Of a DNA stretch of 64,000 bases, positions 41,412-49,445 are shown piece after piece (the stretch's first letter is position 1; each line of letters starts with the position of its first letter). The stretch comes from Kribbella italica (GTDB lineage: Bacteria > Actinomycetota > Actinomycetes > Propionibacteriales > Kribbellaceae). The notes under the pieces were generated by a model. It was not told where the DNA came from. It made no database searches and saw only the letters and a list, made by a program, of their open reading frames with translations. The stretch covers positions 6,944,001 through 7,008,000 of the forward strand of contig NZ_JACHMY010000001.1 in NCBI RefSeq assembly GCF_014205135.1, in the 5' to 3' direction. A program made the position numbers and the translations under genes.

Positions 41412-41971
41412 CCGGACCGACCCTGACCGAGACCAGCATTCCCGGTCTGCTGCACGTCGAGCTGCAGGTGTTCGACGACGGCCGTGGCTGGTTCAAGGAG
41501 AGCTTCCAGGCCCAGAAGCTGGAGAAGCTCGGCCTGCCGCACCTGGAGGTCGTGCAGAACAACGTCTCCTTCAACTCCGAGGTCGGCGTCACCCGGGGAA
41601 TCCACGCGGAGCCGTGGGACAAGTACATCTCCCCGGCGTACGGCACGGTGTTCACGGCGATCGTCGACCTGCGGGAAGGACCTGGCTTCGGCCGCCTGGA
41701 GACCTTCGAGCTGACGCCGCGGCAGGGGCTCTACGTCCCGCGCGGGTGCGGCAACTCGTTCTGCACGCTGGAGCCGAACACGGTCTACAACTACCTGGTC
41801 AACGCGCACTGGTCGCCGGACGCCAAGTACACCTTGGTGAACCTGTTCGACCCCCAGCTGGACGTCCAGTGGCCGCTGCCGAAAGACCAGCTGATCTACA
41901 GCGAGAAGGACGCCGGCCACCCGATGCTGGAAGACGTGGCCCCGATCCGCATTGACTGGGACTGTGTTTGA
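41408..41971 (+). CDS. rmlC: dTDP-4-dehydrorhamnose 3,5-epimerase
   Basis: A 187-residue cupin. GRGWFKESFQAQKL, VVQNNVSFNSEVGVTRGIHAEPW with the catalytic His 66, VFTAIVDLREG, LYVPRGCGNSFCTLEPNTVYNYLVNAHWSP and LPKDQLIYSEKD follow the RmlC pattern in order. It epimerises C3 and C5 of dTDP-4-keto-6-deoxyglucose. GIHAEPWDKY in place of GLHYQ marks the group related to other deoxysugar epimerases, so a product other than L-rhamnose is possible. The start overlaps the upstream membrane-protein stop, and a structured spacer separates it from rmlD. Confidence 0.88.
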   Translation: MTGPTLTETSIPGLLHVELQVFDDGRGWFKESFQAQKLEKLGLPHLEVVQNNVSFNSEVGVTRGIHAEPWDKYISPAYGTVFTAIVDLREGPGFGRLETFELTPRQGLYVPRGCGNSFCTLEPNTVYNYLVNAHWSPDAKYTLVNLFDPQLDVQWPLPKDQLIYSEKDAGHPMLEDVAPIRIDWDCV

Positions 41972-41993
41972 TGGCGTCGACTTCGTCGCCGCG

Positions 41994-42082
41994 GGTTTTG
42001 GGGCTTGATCGCCCGTTCTTCCCTCGTCGTTCGGTCGCTGCGCTCCCTCTCTCCTCAGTCCAGAACGGGCGGCCCCAAAACC
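41994..42082 (+). repeat. 21-bp bulged hairpin element between rmlC and rmlD
   Basis: GGTTTTGGGGC (41994-42004) pairs perfectly with GCCCCAAAACC (42072-42082). CGCCCGTTCT (42010-42019) pairs perfectly with AGAACGGGCG (42062-42071). Only TTGAT (42005-42009) is unpaired on the 5' arm. The 42-nt apical region 42020-42061 is pyrimidine rich. It lies 22 nt after the rmlC stop and ends 34 nt before rmlD, so it is transcribed and could act as attenuator, processing site or mobile extragenic palindrome. Confidence 0.8.
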
Positions 42083-42116
42083 TTCGGGGACTCCGAGTTT
42101 CCGAGTGGGAGGCCGT

Positions 42117-42944
42117 ATGACCATCCTGATCACAGGAGCCGGTGGGCAGCTGGGGAAGGCGCTCGTGCACCAGTTGCCGCAGGCTCGGGCTGTCACGTCG
42201 GCGGAGCTGGACATCACGGCGCGGGAGGCTCTGGTCGGTTTCGACTGGTCCGGGATCACGGCGATCGTGAACGCCGCGGCGTGGACCGCGGTCGACCAGG
42301 CCGAGGACGCCGACAGCACGCTCGCGGCCTGGAACGTGAACGCGAACGGCGTCGCGAACCTGGCCTGGGAGGCGCGCCGGCTGGAGATCCCGCTGGTGCA
42401 CGTCAGCACGGACTACGTGTTCGGCGACGGCGAGGGATTCCTGGCCGCCGAGCACCGGATCGACCCGCAGGGGGTCTACGGGATCACCAAGGCGGCCGGG
42501 GAGCTGGCCGCGCGGCTCAGTCCGGCGTACTACGTGGTGCGGACCAGCTGGGTCTTCGGTGACGGGCCGAACTTCGTCCGCACGATGCTGCGGCTCGGCG
42601 CCGACCGTGACGAGCTGACCGTGGTCGACGACCAGTACGGGCGGCCGACGTACACGGTCGACCTGGCGGCGGCGCTGGTCGCGCTGCTGGACAGCGGTGC
42701 GCCGTCGGGCACGTACCACGCGACCGGCGCGGGCGACGTGGTGTCGTGGGCCGACTTCGCGGCGGCGATCCTCGAGGGCAGCTCGTGCAAGGTCCGCCCG
42801 ATCAGCTCGGAGGAGTACTCGCGGGGCAAGGCGATCGCGCCGCGGCCGGTGAACAGCGCGCTCGACCTGTCGGCGCTCGAAGCGGCCGGGATCACCATGC
42901 GCGACTGGCGTGAAGCACTCGCGGAGTACCTCAAGACGTTCTAG
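42117..42944 (+). CDS. rmlD: dTDP-4-dehydrorhamnose reductase
   Basis: A 275-residue extended SDR: ILITGAGGQLGKAL (3-16) for NAD(P)H, VNAAAWTAVDQAEDA, VHVSTDYVFGDGEG with the catalytic Thr region, and VYGITKAAGELAARLS with Tyr 121 and Lys 125. RTSWVFGDGPNFVRTML and VVDDQYGRPTYTVDLA complete the RmlD signature. It reduces the 4-keto group produced after RmlC action. ATG 42117 follows GGGAGG. The stop is 13 bp from the convergent beta-helix gene, with no terminator visible. Confidence 0.92.
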   Translation: MTILITGAGGQLGKALVHQLPQARAVTSAELDITAREALVGFDWSGITAIVNAAAWTAVDQAEDADSTLAAWNVNANGVANLAWEARRLEIPLVHVSTDYVFGDGEGFLAAEHRIDPQGVYGITKAAGELAARLSPAYYVVRTSWVFGDGPNFVRTMLRLGADRDELTVVDDQYGRPTYTVDLAAALVALLDSGAPSGTYHATGAGDVVSWADFAAAILEGSSCKVRPISSEEYSRGKAIAPRPVNSALDLSALEAAGITMRDWREALAEYLKTF

Positions 42945-42957
42945 CCTCTGGGCCTGG

Positions 42958-43938
42958 TCAGAGGACCACGCGAACGTGGTCGAGGTCCACTGGCCCGGCG
43001 TTCTCGACGACGGTCGGGCGGCGGCCCTCCCGAGGCGTCCCGTGCGCGACGACGATCGGCAACGGCCGGATCGTCACGTCGCGGATGCCGAGCTCGGGGA
43101 AGGCGTGGGTGGTGACGACGCCGTCGACCTCGCTGCGGCCCCAGCCCGCCACGCGCAGCGCGTACAGATCGCCGCACCATCCGATGTCGCAGCCGTCGAT
43201 CAGCAGTCGCTCGTTGATCCCGGCCGCGGCGCTGTCCTCACGGTAGCGGTCGGTGTTGTCTCCCGGCAGCAACCGGAATCCGATCTCGACCCGCTCGCAC
43301 CGCACGTCGCGCACTTCCACGTCGTGCACCGAGCTGAGACAGAACCCCTCGAACGCGTCGTACACCCGGAAACCGTCGACCCGGAAGTGGTGCGGGTGCA
43401 GTGAAGGCCCGACGATGTCGGTCACCCCGGTACCCACGGCGCCCCAGTGGGCCATGAACGCCGTACCGCCGCCGTGGACCTCGAGGTCGGTGAACCGGGC
43501 CGCCCGGACGGCGCCGATCAGGGTGATGGTGTTCGCCGCGCACCGGCCGGGCCGCCGGATCACCAACCGCTCGACGGCGATCCGCTCGATCCAGCCGGGT
43601 CGTTCGGGGTAGAAGTAGCTGCCGACCGTGACGGCGGTCCACTCGGCGCCGTCGTGCGGGCCGGGGGACGCGTCGGGAAGCTCGAGGGTCAGGTCCGTGA
43701 CGGAAACATCCGATCCGGCCACCTGGATCAGCGGGACCTGCTCGGCCTCCGCCCGCCACAGCGTCGTACTGGCACCGGACAGTGACCAGGAGTCGGTGAG
43801 TACCAGCCCACCCGTGATCGGATAGGACCCGGCCGGCAGGACCAGTCGTCCTGGCACGGCCTCGCGCAGCAGCGTCCGAAGTACCGCGCCGTTCTTGTCC
43901 GCGTCACCACCGAGACGCGGCCGGTACTCCGCGTCCAT
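42958..43938 (-). CDS. Right-handed parallel beta-helix protein, pectate-lyase-like
   Basis: The 326-residue protein has an N-terminal segment DKNGAVLRTLLREAVPGRLVLPAGSYPITGGLVL, the usual cap of pectate-lyase-3-type helices, followed by strand repeats with regular I/L-x-D/V-x spacing (VSVTDLTLELPD, IERIAVERLVIRRP, ARFTDLEVHGGG, VEVRDVRCERVEIGF). No signal peptide is seen, so it may act in the cytosol or be exported another way. It is the last gene of a three-gene minus-strand unit with the two upstream genes (single-base and 4-base overlaps). The function could be glycan lyase, epimerase or structural. Confidence 0.65.
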   Translation of the reverse strand: MDAEYRPRLGGDADKNGAVLRTLLREAVPGRLVLPAGSYPITGGLVLTDSWSLSGASTTLWRAEAEQVPLIQVAGSDVSVTDLTLELPDASPGPHDGAEWTAVTVGSYFYPERPGWIERIAVERLVIRRPGRCAANTITLIGAVRAARFTDLEVHGGGTAFMAHWGAVGTGVTDIVGPSLHPHHFRVDGFRVYDAFEGFCLSSVHDVEVRDVRCERVEIGFRLLPGDNTDRYREDSAAAGINERLLIDGCDIGWCGDLYALRVAGWGRSEVDGVVTTHAFPELGIRDVTIRPLPIVVAHGTPREGRRPTVVENAGPVDLDHVRVVL

Positions 43939-45227
43939 CAGTTGCCGGGATCGACGACGAGGTCCCAGCGCACCGTCCCGCCGTCGGCCCCGGGCACCGA
44001 CTGCAGGACCGAGGAATCCACCGACAACCGGACCAGCACCGGAACCTCCAGCGGGCCGTCGGTGACGATCTCGATCTCGGCATCGGCGCGAGCCCGGATC
44101 CGAACCTCCGGAACCGGACCCGGTTCGACGCCCGCCAACTCCACGTGCACGAGGTTCTGGTCGACCAGGTCGAACATCACGTCCGCGAGTGGGTTCGGCG
44201 GCGGCCCGGCCGGTACCACCGGTGGCGGAGGAGGCGGCGGTGGGGGTGGCGGTGCCGGAGGCGGCGTCGCGGATCGCGCGGGATTCCGCCGGCTCGCGGC
44301 GCGGCGCAGCCTGCGTTCGAGGGCTGCTGCACGCTTGCCCATCCGCTGCGCAGCCGGTGCGGCGGCCACCGGGACGACCCAGCGGGCGGCACGCCTCAAC
44401 TTCCGCTTCAGCCTCCGCTGGATGCTGGGCGGTGCCTTCACCTTCGCGACCACTGGCTCGGCGACGACCTCGATTGGCTCGACGACCGGCTCGACCTTCG
44501 TCGTCGGACCGGGGACCAGTGGCTCGACCACGGTCGCCCGCGCGATCCAGCGCCGCGGTTCGTCGCGTTCATCGGGGTTGGCGACGAAGTAGCCGCCGCG
44601 GACCGTCATGGTCTCGGCGTCCGGGTCGACCGGCACCGTGCCGGTGGAGACCCGGCCGGGTTTCGGGGTGCCGTCCACCTCGACGAACTCGACCGTGTCC
44701 ATCATGATGCCGATCGGCCCCTTGACCACGGCGGGAGCCCAGTCCGGCCGCCCTGCGTCGATGCTCGCCACCTCGAGGATGAACAGCCCTTCCTCGGACA
44801 GCTCCTCCGGCCGCAGATCGAAGCTGATCACGCCGGTGGTCGGCCGGCCCGCGTCGGCCGCATGCCGGATCAGCAGGATGGCGCCGCGGGTCTTGCCCTG
44901 CGAGCGCACCAGCAGCAGCCGTGGCGCATTCACTCCCCGCAGCTGATCGTCGGTGGGGGGAACTCGTTCTTCCCACCAGTCCAGCGACATGGTGTCGAAG
45001 CGAACGTGCGCGATGACCCGGACCGGACGGCCGGTCGGTCGGACCTTGACGCCGAGCAGTCCCGGCGCGGCGACGAAACGACCGATCACGGCCACGCCAC
45101 GGACGAACTGATCGACCGTGGTCAGGTCGGGTGCCTCACCGGACCGGAGCTCGCCGGGCAGCACCAGCGGCTCGACCACCCGGTCGTAGACGGTCTGGAA
45201 CCGCGGTGTGGTGAAAGTCTTCGTCAC
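43938..45227 (-). CDS. Unknown two-domain protein with basic helix and polyproline linker
   Basis: A 429-residue protein I do not recognise. The first 250 residues are strand rich (LGVKVRPTGRPVRVIAHVRFDTMSLDWW, GAILLIRHAADAGRPTTGVISFDLRPEEL) and resemble a carbohydrate-binding or sandwich domain. A basic helical stretch (QRRLKRKLRRAARW, about 275-290) and an Ala/Arg-rich segment follow, then a polyproline run of more than ten Pro at about residues 340-352 and a small C-terminal beta domain. The GTG start at 45227 overlaps the upstream stop. It may bind a nascent polymer and a membrane surface. Confidence 0.5.
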   Translation of the reverse strand: MTKTFTTPRFQTVYDRVVEPLVLPGELRSGEAPDLTTVDQFVRGVAVIGRFVAAPGLLGVKVRPTGRPVRVIAHVRFDTMSLDWWEERVPPTDDQLRGVNAPRLLLVRSQGKTRGAILLIRHAADAGRPTTGVISFDLRPEELSEEGLFILEVASIDAGRPDWAPAVVKGPIGIMMDTVEFVEVDGTPKPGRVSTGTVPVDPDAETMTVRGGYFVANPDERDEPRRWIARATVVEPLVPGPTTKVEPVVEPIEVVAEPVVAKVKAPPSIQRRLKRKLRRAARWVVPVAAAPAAQRMGKRAAALERRLRRAASRRNPARSATPPPAPPPPPPPPPPPVVPAGPPPNPLADVMFDLVDQNLVHVELAGVEPGPVPEVRIRARADAEIEIVTDGPLEVPVLVRLSVDSSVLQSVPGADGGTVRWDLVVDPGN

Positions 45228-46915
45228 AGCTCGCTCACACCTCCGAGCGCCAAGGTGAACTCCTCCGGTGAGGTCGTCATGTCGGTCCGGGTCAGGAAGG
45301 GGTCCTTGCGGGTCCACATCCGCCGGACGGCGGTGAACGCCGGATCGCCGTCGGCCTCGACATGCCGCATCGCCACCATGACGGCGTTGAGCAGGTGTTC
45401 GGTCCGGCCCATCTCCCAGTGCTGGACCAGTTGGGTGGAGACGTCGGTTCCGCTGCGGTAGAACCACGCCCAGAGCCGGGCGCGGGTGATCTGCTCCTCG
45501 GTCAGGAGCTGGCGCCCGGTCAGCAGTCCCTCGATCGACTCGTCCAGCCGGGCCCAGTAGTCGTCGGCGTCCTTGGCCACGGTCGTGAACCCGCAGTGAC
45601 TCCATTCCGACCAGCCGGCCTGGAGGGCGGGGATACCGAACGCCGGCAGCTCGTTGCTGATGCTTCCGCGGACGGTGACGCCGAGGTCGACCAAGCTCCA
45701 CATCACGTTCTTGCTCAGGTCCAGGCTGCGGACGAAGGCCAGCGGCGATCCCTGGTGCGTGGCCTTCAGGTCGTCGAAGAAGCCGGTCGAGTCGTAGATC
45801 GCCTGGTTCGGATGGTCGACGAACAACCAGTTCACGTCGTCCTTCTTGACCGCGTAGTCGGCGGTCGCGGCGTACCAGCCGGCCAGGTCGTCGAACAGCT
45901 CGACGTTCGTCCGCGGCGCGTCGGAGATGGCGTGGTTGTACACCGCGATCACCGGCTTGTCCGGATCGAACCCGAACCGGGCCAGCGCGTGCTCCCGCAC
46001 GGACAGCCGCTCCTGCGGGGTCTTCAGCTCGATCGCCGACATCGCGCCGCCGCGCCACCAGGAAGGCTTGCCCCAGTTCCCCTTCAGGCGCCAGGCGGTC
46101 AGCTCGGCGCTGGAGGCCAGCCGGTCCCGGTTCGACCAGACGTGGCTCTCGAAGAACTCGGCGATCTGGTGGGTGAGCTCGGCCCGGAAGGTCGGCGCGC
46201 CGCGCCGGGTCTCCGGGAACAGCGTGTACGCCTTGAAGGTGCCGGTGCTCTGGACGTGCACGGTCGGGACCTCGAACCGGGTCGCCGTCTCGACCGCCAG
46301 CCCCCAGTGGTTGTAGTCCACGTGGCTGGTGACCAGGGCGATCGGGTCGAGGCCGGCGAACATCGCGTCGTAGATCGCCGAGAACCGCTCGCTGCGGCGC
46401 TGGATCTGCCGGTACTTCGCCCCGGCGCGGATCTCGTCGGTCACCCGGGGGATCTTCAGGACCCGGCAGGCGGTGGCCCGGACGATCTCGTCCAGCACGG
46501 CCGGGTCGATGCCCGAGCCGGCCAGCGGGAGATCCCGGCCGGCGATGTGCAACGGTTCGGGGTCGGGGTCGTCGATCCGGCTGTCCAGCATCTCGTGGAT
46601 GTCCAGCACGTCCGCCGCGCCGTACGCGCGGGAGATGTCGGCCAGCGCCTCACCGTCGAAGAAGGTCCAGAGGATCTCGTTCCAGTCGTCGTCGGCTCCG
46701 GTGAAAACGACCAGCTTGGCCGGGATGAACCGGCGCAGCGCGTTCGCCACGGTGAGGTTGCGCAGCGTCACGCGGATGTCCTGGCTCATCGCCTCGACCA
46801 GGATCACCCGCTCGCCGTCGGGAAGAAGGTTGCGTTGCCAGAAATCGGCGGCCGTCCTGCAGAAGATCGAGAACTCCGGCGTTTCCGTCAACCGACCTTG
46901 AACAGTCTGGTCCAC
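45224..46915 (-). CDS. Predicted GT-B capsule/teichoic-type glycosyltransferase
   Basis: A 563-residue soluble protein. The C-terminal half has LDLSKNVMWSLVDLGVTVRGSISNELPAFGIPALQAGWSEWSHCGFT in order, the pattern by which KpsC/KpsS and CDP-glycerol-type enzymes recognise the donor (a variable strand, Gly-Ser turn, EhxAhGhP helix). The middle contains CHVDYNHWGLAVETATRF-like (SHVDYNHWG) and PTVHVQSTGTFKAYTLFP. It heads a three-gene operon with the unknown linker protein and the beta-helix protein. The GTG start at 46915 has no ribosome-binding site but a TATAAAT box at leaderless distance. The exact family is unresolved. Confidence 0.55.
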   Translation of the reverse strand: MDQTVQGRLTETPEFSIFCRTAADFWQRNLLPDGERVILVEAMSQDIRVTLRNLTVANALRRFIPAKLVVFTGADDDWNEILWTFFDGEALADISRAYGAADVLDIHEMLDSRIDDPDPEPLHIAGRDLPLAGSGIDPAVLDEIVRATACRVLKIPRVTDEIRAGAKYRQIQRRSERFSAIYDAMFAGLDPIALVTSHVDYNHWGLAVETATRFEVPTVHVQSTGTFKAYTLFPETRRGAPTFRAELTHQIAEFFESHVWSNRDRLASSAELTAWRLKGNWGKPSWWRGGAMSAIELKTPQERLSVREHALARFGFDPDKPVIAVYNHAISDAPRTNVELFDDLAGWYAATADYAVKKDDVNWLFVDHPNQAIYDSTGFFDDLKATHQGSPLAFVRSLDLSKNVMWSLVDLGVTVRGSISNELPAFGIPALQAGWSEWSHCGFTTVAKDADDYWARLDESIEGLLTGRQLLTEEQITRARLWAWFYRSGTDVSTQLVQHWEMGRTEHLLNAVMVAMRHVEADGDPAFTAVRRMWTRKDPFLTRTDMTTSPEEFTLALGGVSEL

Positions 46916-46920
46916 TTGAG

Positions 46921-46927
46921 ATTTATA
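46921..46927 (-). promoter_or_regulatory. -10 box TATAAAT placed for a leaderless transcript
   Basis: On the minus strand TATAAA lies 6 nt before GTG 46915 (spacer TCTCAA). It is the best match to a -10 consensus in the window and has no ribosome-binding site behind it. Confidence 0.6.
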
Positions 46928-46970
46928 CCAGTAATTCCACGACCTGACCGCCTGCCCGCCGGGAAGAAGC

Positions 46971-49304
46971 TCACGGCGCAGCGATTTCGTAGACGCGCAC
47001 CTGGTCCTGGTGGAAGCGCGCCTCGGCGAGTTCGTCCAGCTTCACCGAGACCGGCCCGTTGCGCGCGTCGGCATAGATCCAGCGGACGCCGTACTGCGTC
47101 CGCAGCCGGTCGAGCAGGTCCCGCGTCGGGTTCGTCAGCGCGTCGTCGATCAGGGCGACTCGATCCGGCCAGGGCGAGGCCTGGTAGAAGTACTTCCGGC
47201 CGTTCACACCGTTCAAGGCCGTGCCCGGGCTGGTGTACGCCCAGCCCTCCAGCAACGTTCGGCGACCGGCGAAACCGCTGACGAGGTAACCACGAGCGTC
47301 GCAGCCTGGCCGCGGTGGCTCGCCCGGACGGCAGTAGGTGTTGGAGACCACGACATCCGTCAGGTCGGCGTTCGCGGCCAACCAGTCGGCCCCGGCCAGT
47401 TCGTCCGGAGAAATCCGCCAGACCTTCGACGCGTAGTGCCCGGAGCCAGGCTTTCCAGCGGCCGCTAGAGCCTGCGCCGCGGCCGTGCCGATCGGGAGAC
47501 CGACGACCATGAGCAGCGCGAAGGCCATTCCCAGTCCGGTCAGGCGGGCTCGCCGGCGTACTGACAGCCAGCCCACCAGTACGACGGCGGCGATGCCCAG
47601 GACCACCAGCGTGGGGCGGGCCAGCACTTCGATCCGGGCGGCTCGCGAAGCCCCTGGCGAGGAGTCGACGAGCTGCGCGAATCCCGCGATGACCGCGCCC
47701 GTCGCGAGGCCGCCGAGGACCAGCCGCAGGATCGTTCGGGTACTGCGGCCCCTGACTCCGGCCGCGATCAGCCAGCCGACGGCGGCCGCCGCGATCGGCC
47801 AGCAGGAGCGAAGGAAGTAGTACTGACTCGCGGAGGGGTGGTTGACGAGAGACAAGCCCAGCCACGCCGCGGTGAGAGCACCGAGCAACCACCAGGCGAC
47901 GGGATCGCGCCGCAGGGTCGGGACCGCGGTCAAGGCCAGCCCCGCGATCAGTAGGGCATGCGCCAGCGCGAAGGCGGCCAGGACGGCCACGGCACCCGCC
48001 AGCGCGAACCGGTCGCCGGTCAGGGACGGAAGCAGCAGTCCGCCGGTGCCCGGCAGCGAACGGTCGCCGGTCGCCGCGGCGTACCCGGCCTGGAACTTCG
48101 CGATGGCGAGCAACTGGACCTTGGAGCCGCTCGTGCTTCCGGTCACGGTCAGCAGCGTGCCGGCGGCGACTCCGGTCAGCACTCCCCCGAGCGCCACCGA
48201 TCGCCAAGGGATTCGTCGGTCCCTGACCAGCAGGAACAGCGCTGACAGCCCCACTCCGCCGAGCAGGATCGGCAGCACGGTCGGCTTCGATCCACCGCCG
48301 ACGATCGCTACGGCCAGGGCCAGTGCCCAGACGCCTTGGCCACCGCTGCGATGCGCGATCGCGACGACGAAACAAGCTGCCGCGGCAAGTGCCAGCACGG
48401 CCAGAGACTCCGACGGGCTCAGCAAGCTGATCGGGCCGGCCAGGTCCAGCTGGGGCCAGGCCGGTACCAGAAAGCCGAGCTGCGGTACGACGTACGTCAG
48501 CCCGGCCAGGAGCCCGGTCCACCACACCCCGCTGACCTGGCGGGCGAAAGCAGCCGCGGCCAGTACGGCAGCGAAGCTCACCGGCAGCAACCACAGCCGG
48601 TACAGCACGAGGACCGGCGAGAGACCGGTGATGTCGACAGCACCCGCCATGTCGGCGTGCGAGAACCAGTGGTACTCCAGCGCCTCGCCGGAAACCTGAG
48701 GAAGCTGCGGCGGGACACTGCGCAGCAGCTCGTTCACGATCGACAAGTGGTAGGGCATGTCCGGGTACAGCGAAAGGCTGGCAGGTGGTGGACTGTGGTC
48801 CGCCATCACGCCCATCGTGATCGCCAGTGCGAGCAGGCTCAGACAGCCGGCCAGCCCCCAGGACCACGCGCTCGGCAGTGGCTGCGGGTCAGCGATCCGC
48901 CAGTGCCGCCTGAGCGCCGGAACCAGAGCGAAGGTCAGCAGGATCAGAGCCGGCCAGACGACCAGAGCCTGTTGCCAACCCAGTGCGGTGAACAGAGCCC
49001 ATCCAGCGAGCTGCCAGGCGATGCCGACGGCCGCGCCCAAGCCGGCGTCCTCCGCCCAGTTCCCGGTACTGCGCCAGGCCGCCCTGAGCAGCAGGATTCC
49101 GGGCAGCGTCACGCAGCCGACGAAGTACGCCGTATAGCGGGCGATCGCGGTGAGCGGCACGTCGATCGCCAGCAGCCCGACGGCCGAGGCCAGTACGACG
49201 ACCAGCCAGGGCAGGGCCGCGAACATCCCGGTGCGCGCCGCACCGAGCGGCCCGGTGAACGCCTGCCCGACCTCGTTCACCTGCTGCTTGTCGTCCACCG
49301 ACAC
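46971..49304 (-). CDS. GT-C-like polytopic membrane protein, paralogue 6 of 7
   Basis: A 777-residue membrane protein. Motifs: STGNWAEDAGLGAAVG, DMPYHLSIVNELLRSVPPQLPQVSGEALEYHW, GGGSKPTVLPILLGG, HPSASQYYF, SNTYC...C, CDARGYLVSGFAGRRTLLEGWAYT and YGVRWIYAD. It is the nearest relative of the divergent gene at 49446; the blocks ARQVSGVWWTG and SLPGTGGLL are common to both. The GTG start at 49304 gives a cytosolic tail of about 30 residues before the first helix. It lies 55 bp upstream of the GT-B operon on the same strand and may be its partner, but that operon has its own promoter-like box. Confidence 0.7.
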   Translation of the reverse strand: MSVDDKQQVNEVGQAFTGPLGAARTGMFAALPWLVVVLASAVGLLAIDVPLTAIARYTAYFVGCVTLPGILLLRAAWRSTGNWAEDAGLGAAVGIAWQLAGWALFTALGWQQALVVWPALILLTFALVPALRRHWRIADPQPLPSAWSWGLAGCLSLLALAITMGVMADHSPPPASLSLYPDMPYHLSIVNELLRSVPPQLPQVSGEALEYHWFSHADMAGAVDITGLSPVLVLYRLWLLPVSFAAVLAAAAFARQVSGVWWTGLLAGLTYVVPQLGFLVPAWPQLDLAGPISLLSPSESLAVLALAAAACFVVAIAHRSGGQGVWALALAVAIVGGGSKPTVLPILLGGVGLSALFLLVRDRRIPWRSVALGGVLTGVAAGTLLTVTGSTSGSKVQLLAIAKFQAGYAAATGDRSLPGTGGLLLPSLTGDRFALAGAVAVLAAFALAHALLIAGLALTAVPTLRRDPVAWWLLGALTAAWLGLSLVNHPSASQYYFLRSCWPIAAAAVGWLIAAGVRGRSTRTILRLVLGGLATGAVIAGFAQLVDSSPGASRAARIEVLARPTLVVLGIAAVVLVGWLSVRRRARLTGLGMAFALLMVVGLPIGTAAAQALAAAGKPGSGHYASKVWRISPDELAGADWLAANADLTDVVVSNTYCRPGEPPRPGCDARGYLVSGFAGRRTLLEGWAYTSPGTALNGVNGRKYFYQASPWPDRVALIDDALTNPTRDLLDRLRTQYGVRWIYADARNGPVSVKLDELAEARFHQDQVRVYEIAAP

Positions 49305-49445
49305 GACGGCTGGCCCCCAATGGCTCTTCCGGCACGCTCAGCGACGATCGACTGCTGGCGGCACTTCGGCAGGAGACTATCGCAGCGGACAACGCCACGA
49401 CCTTTGTGGTTGATCTCCCGAGTGACCGGCCATCATGCTAGGCCG

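Noticed and set aside
44220..44280. GGC/GGT-rich low-complexity DNA as a repeat element
   Set aside because: It encodes the polyproline linker of the 43938-45227 protein on the minus strand and needs no separate explanation.
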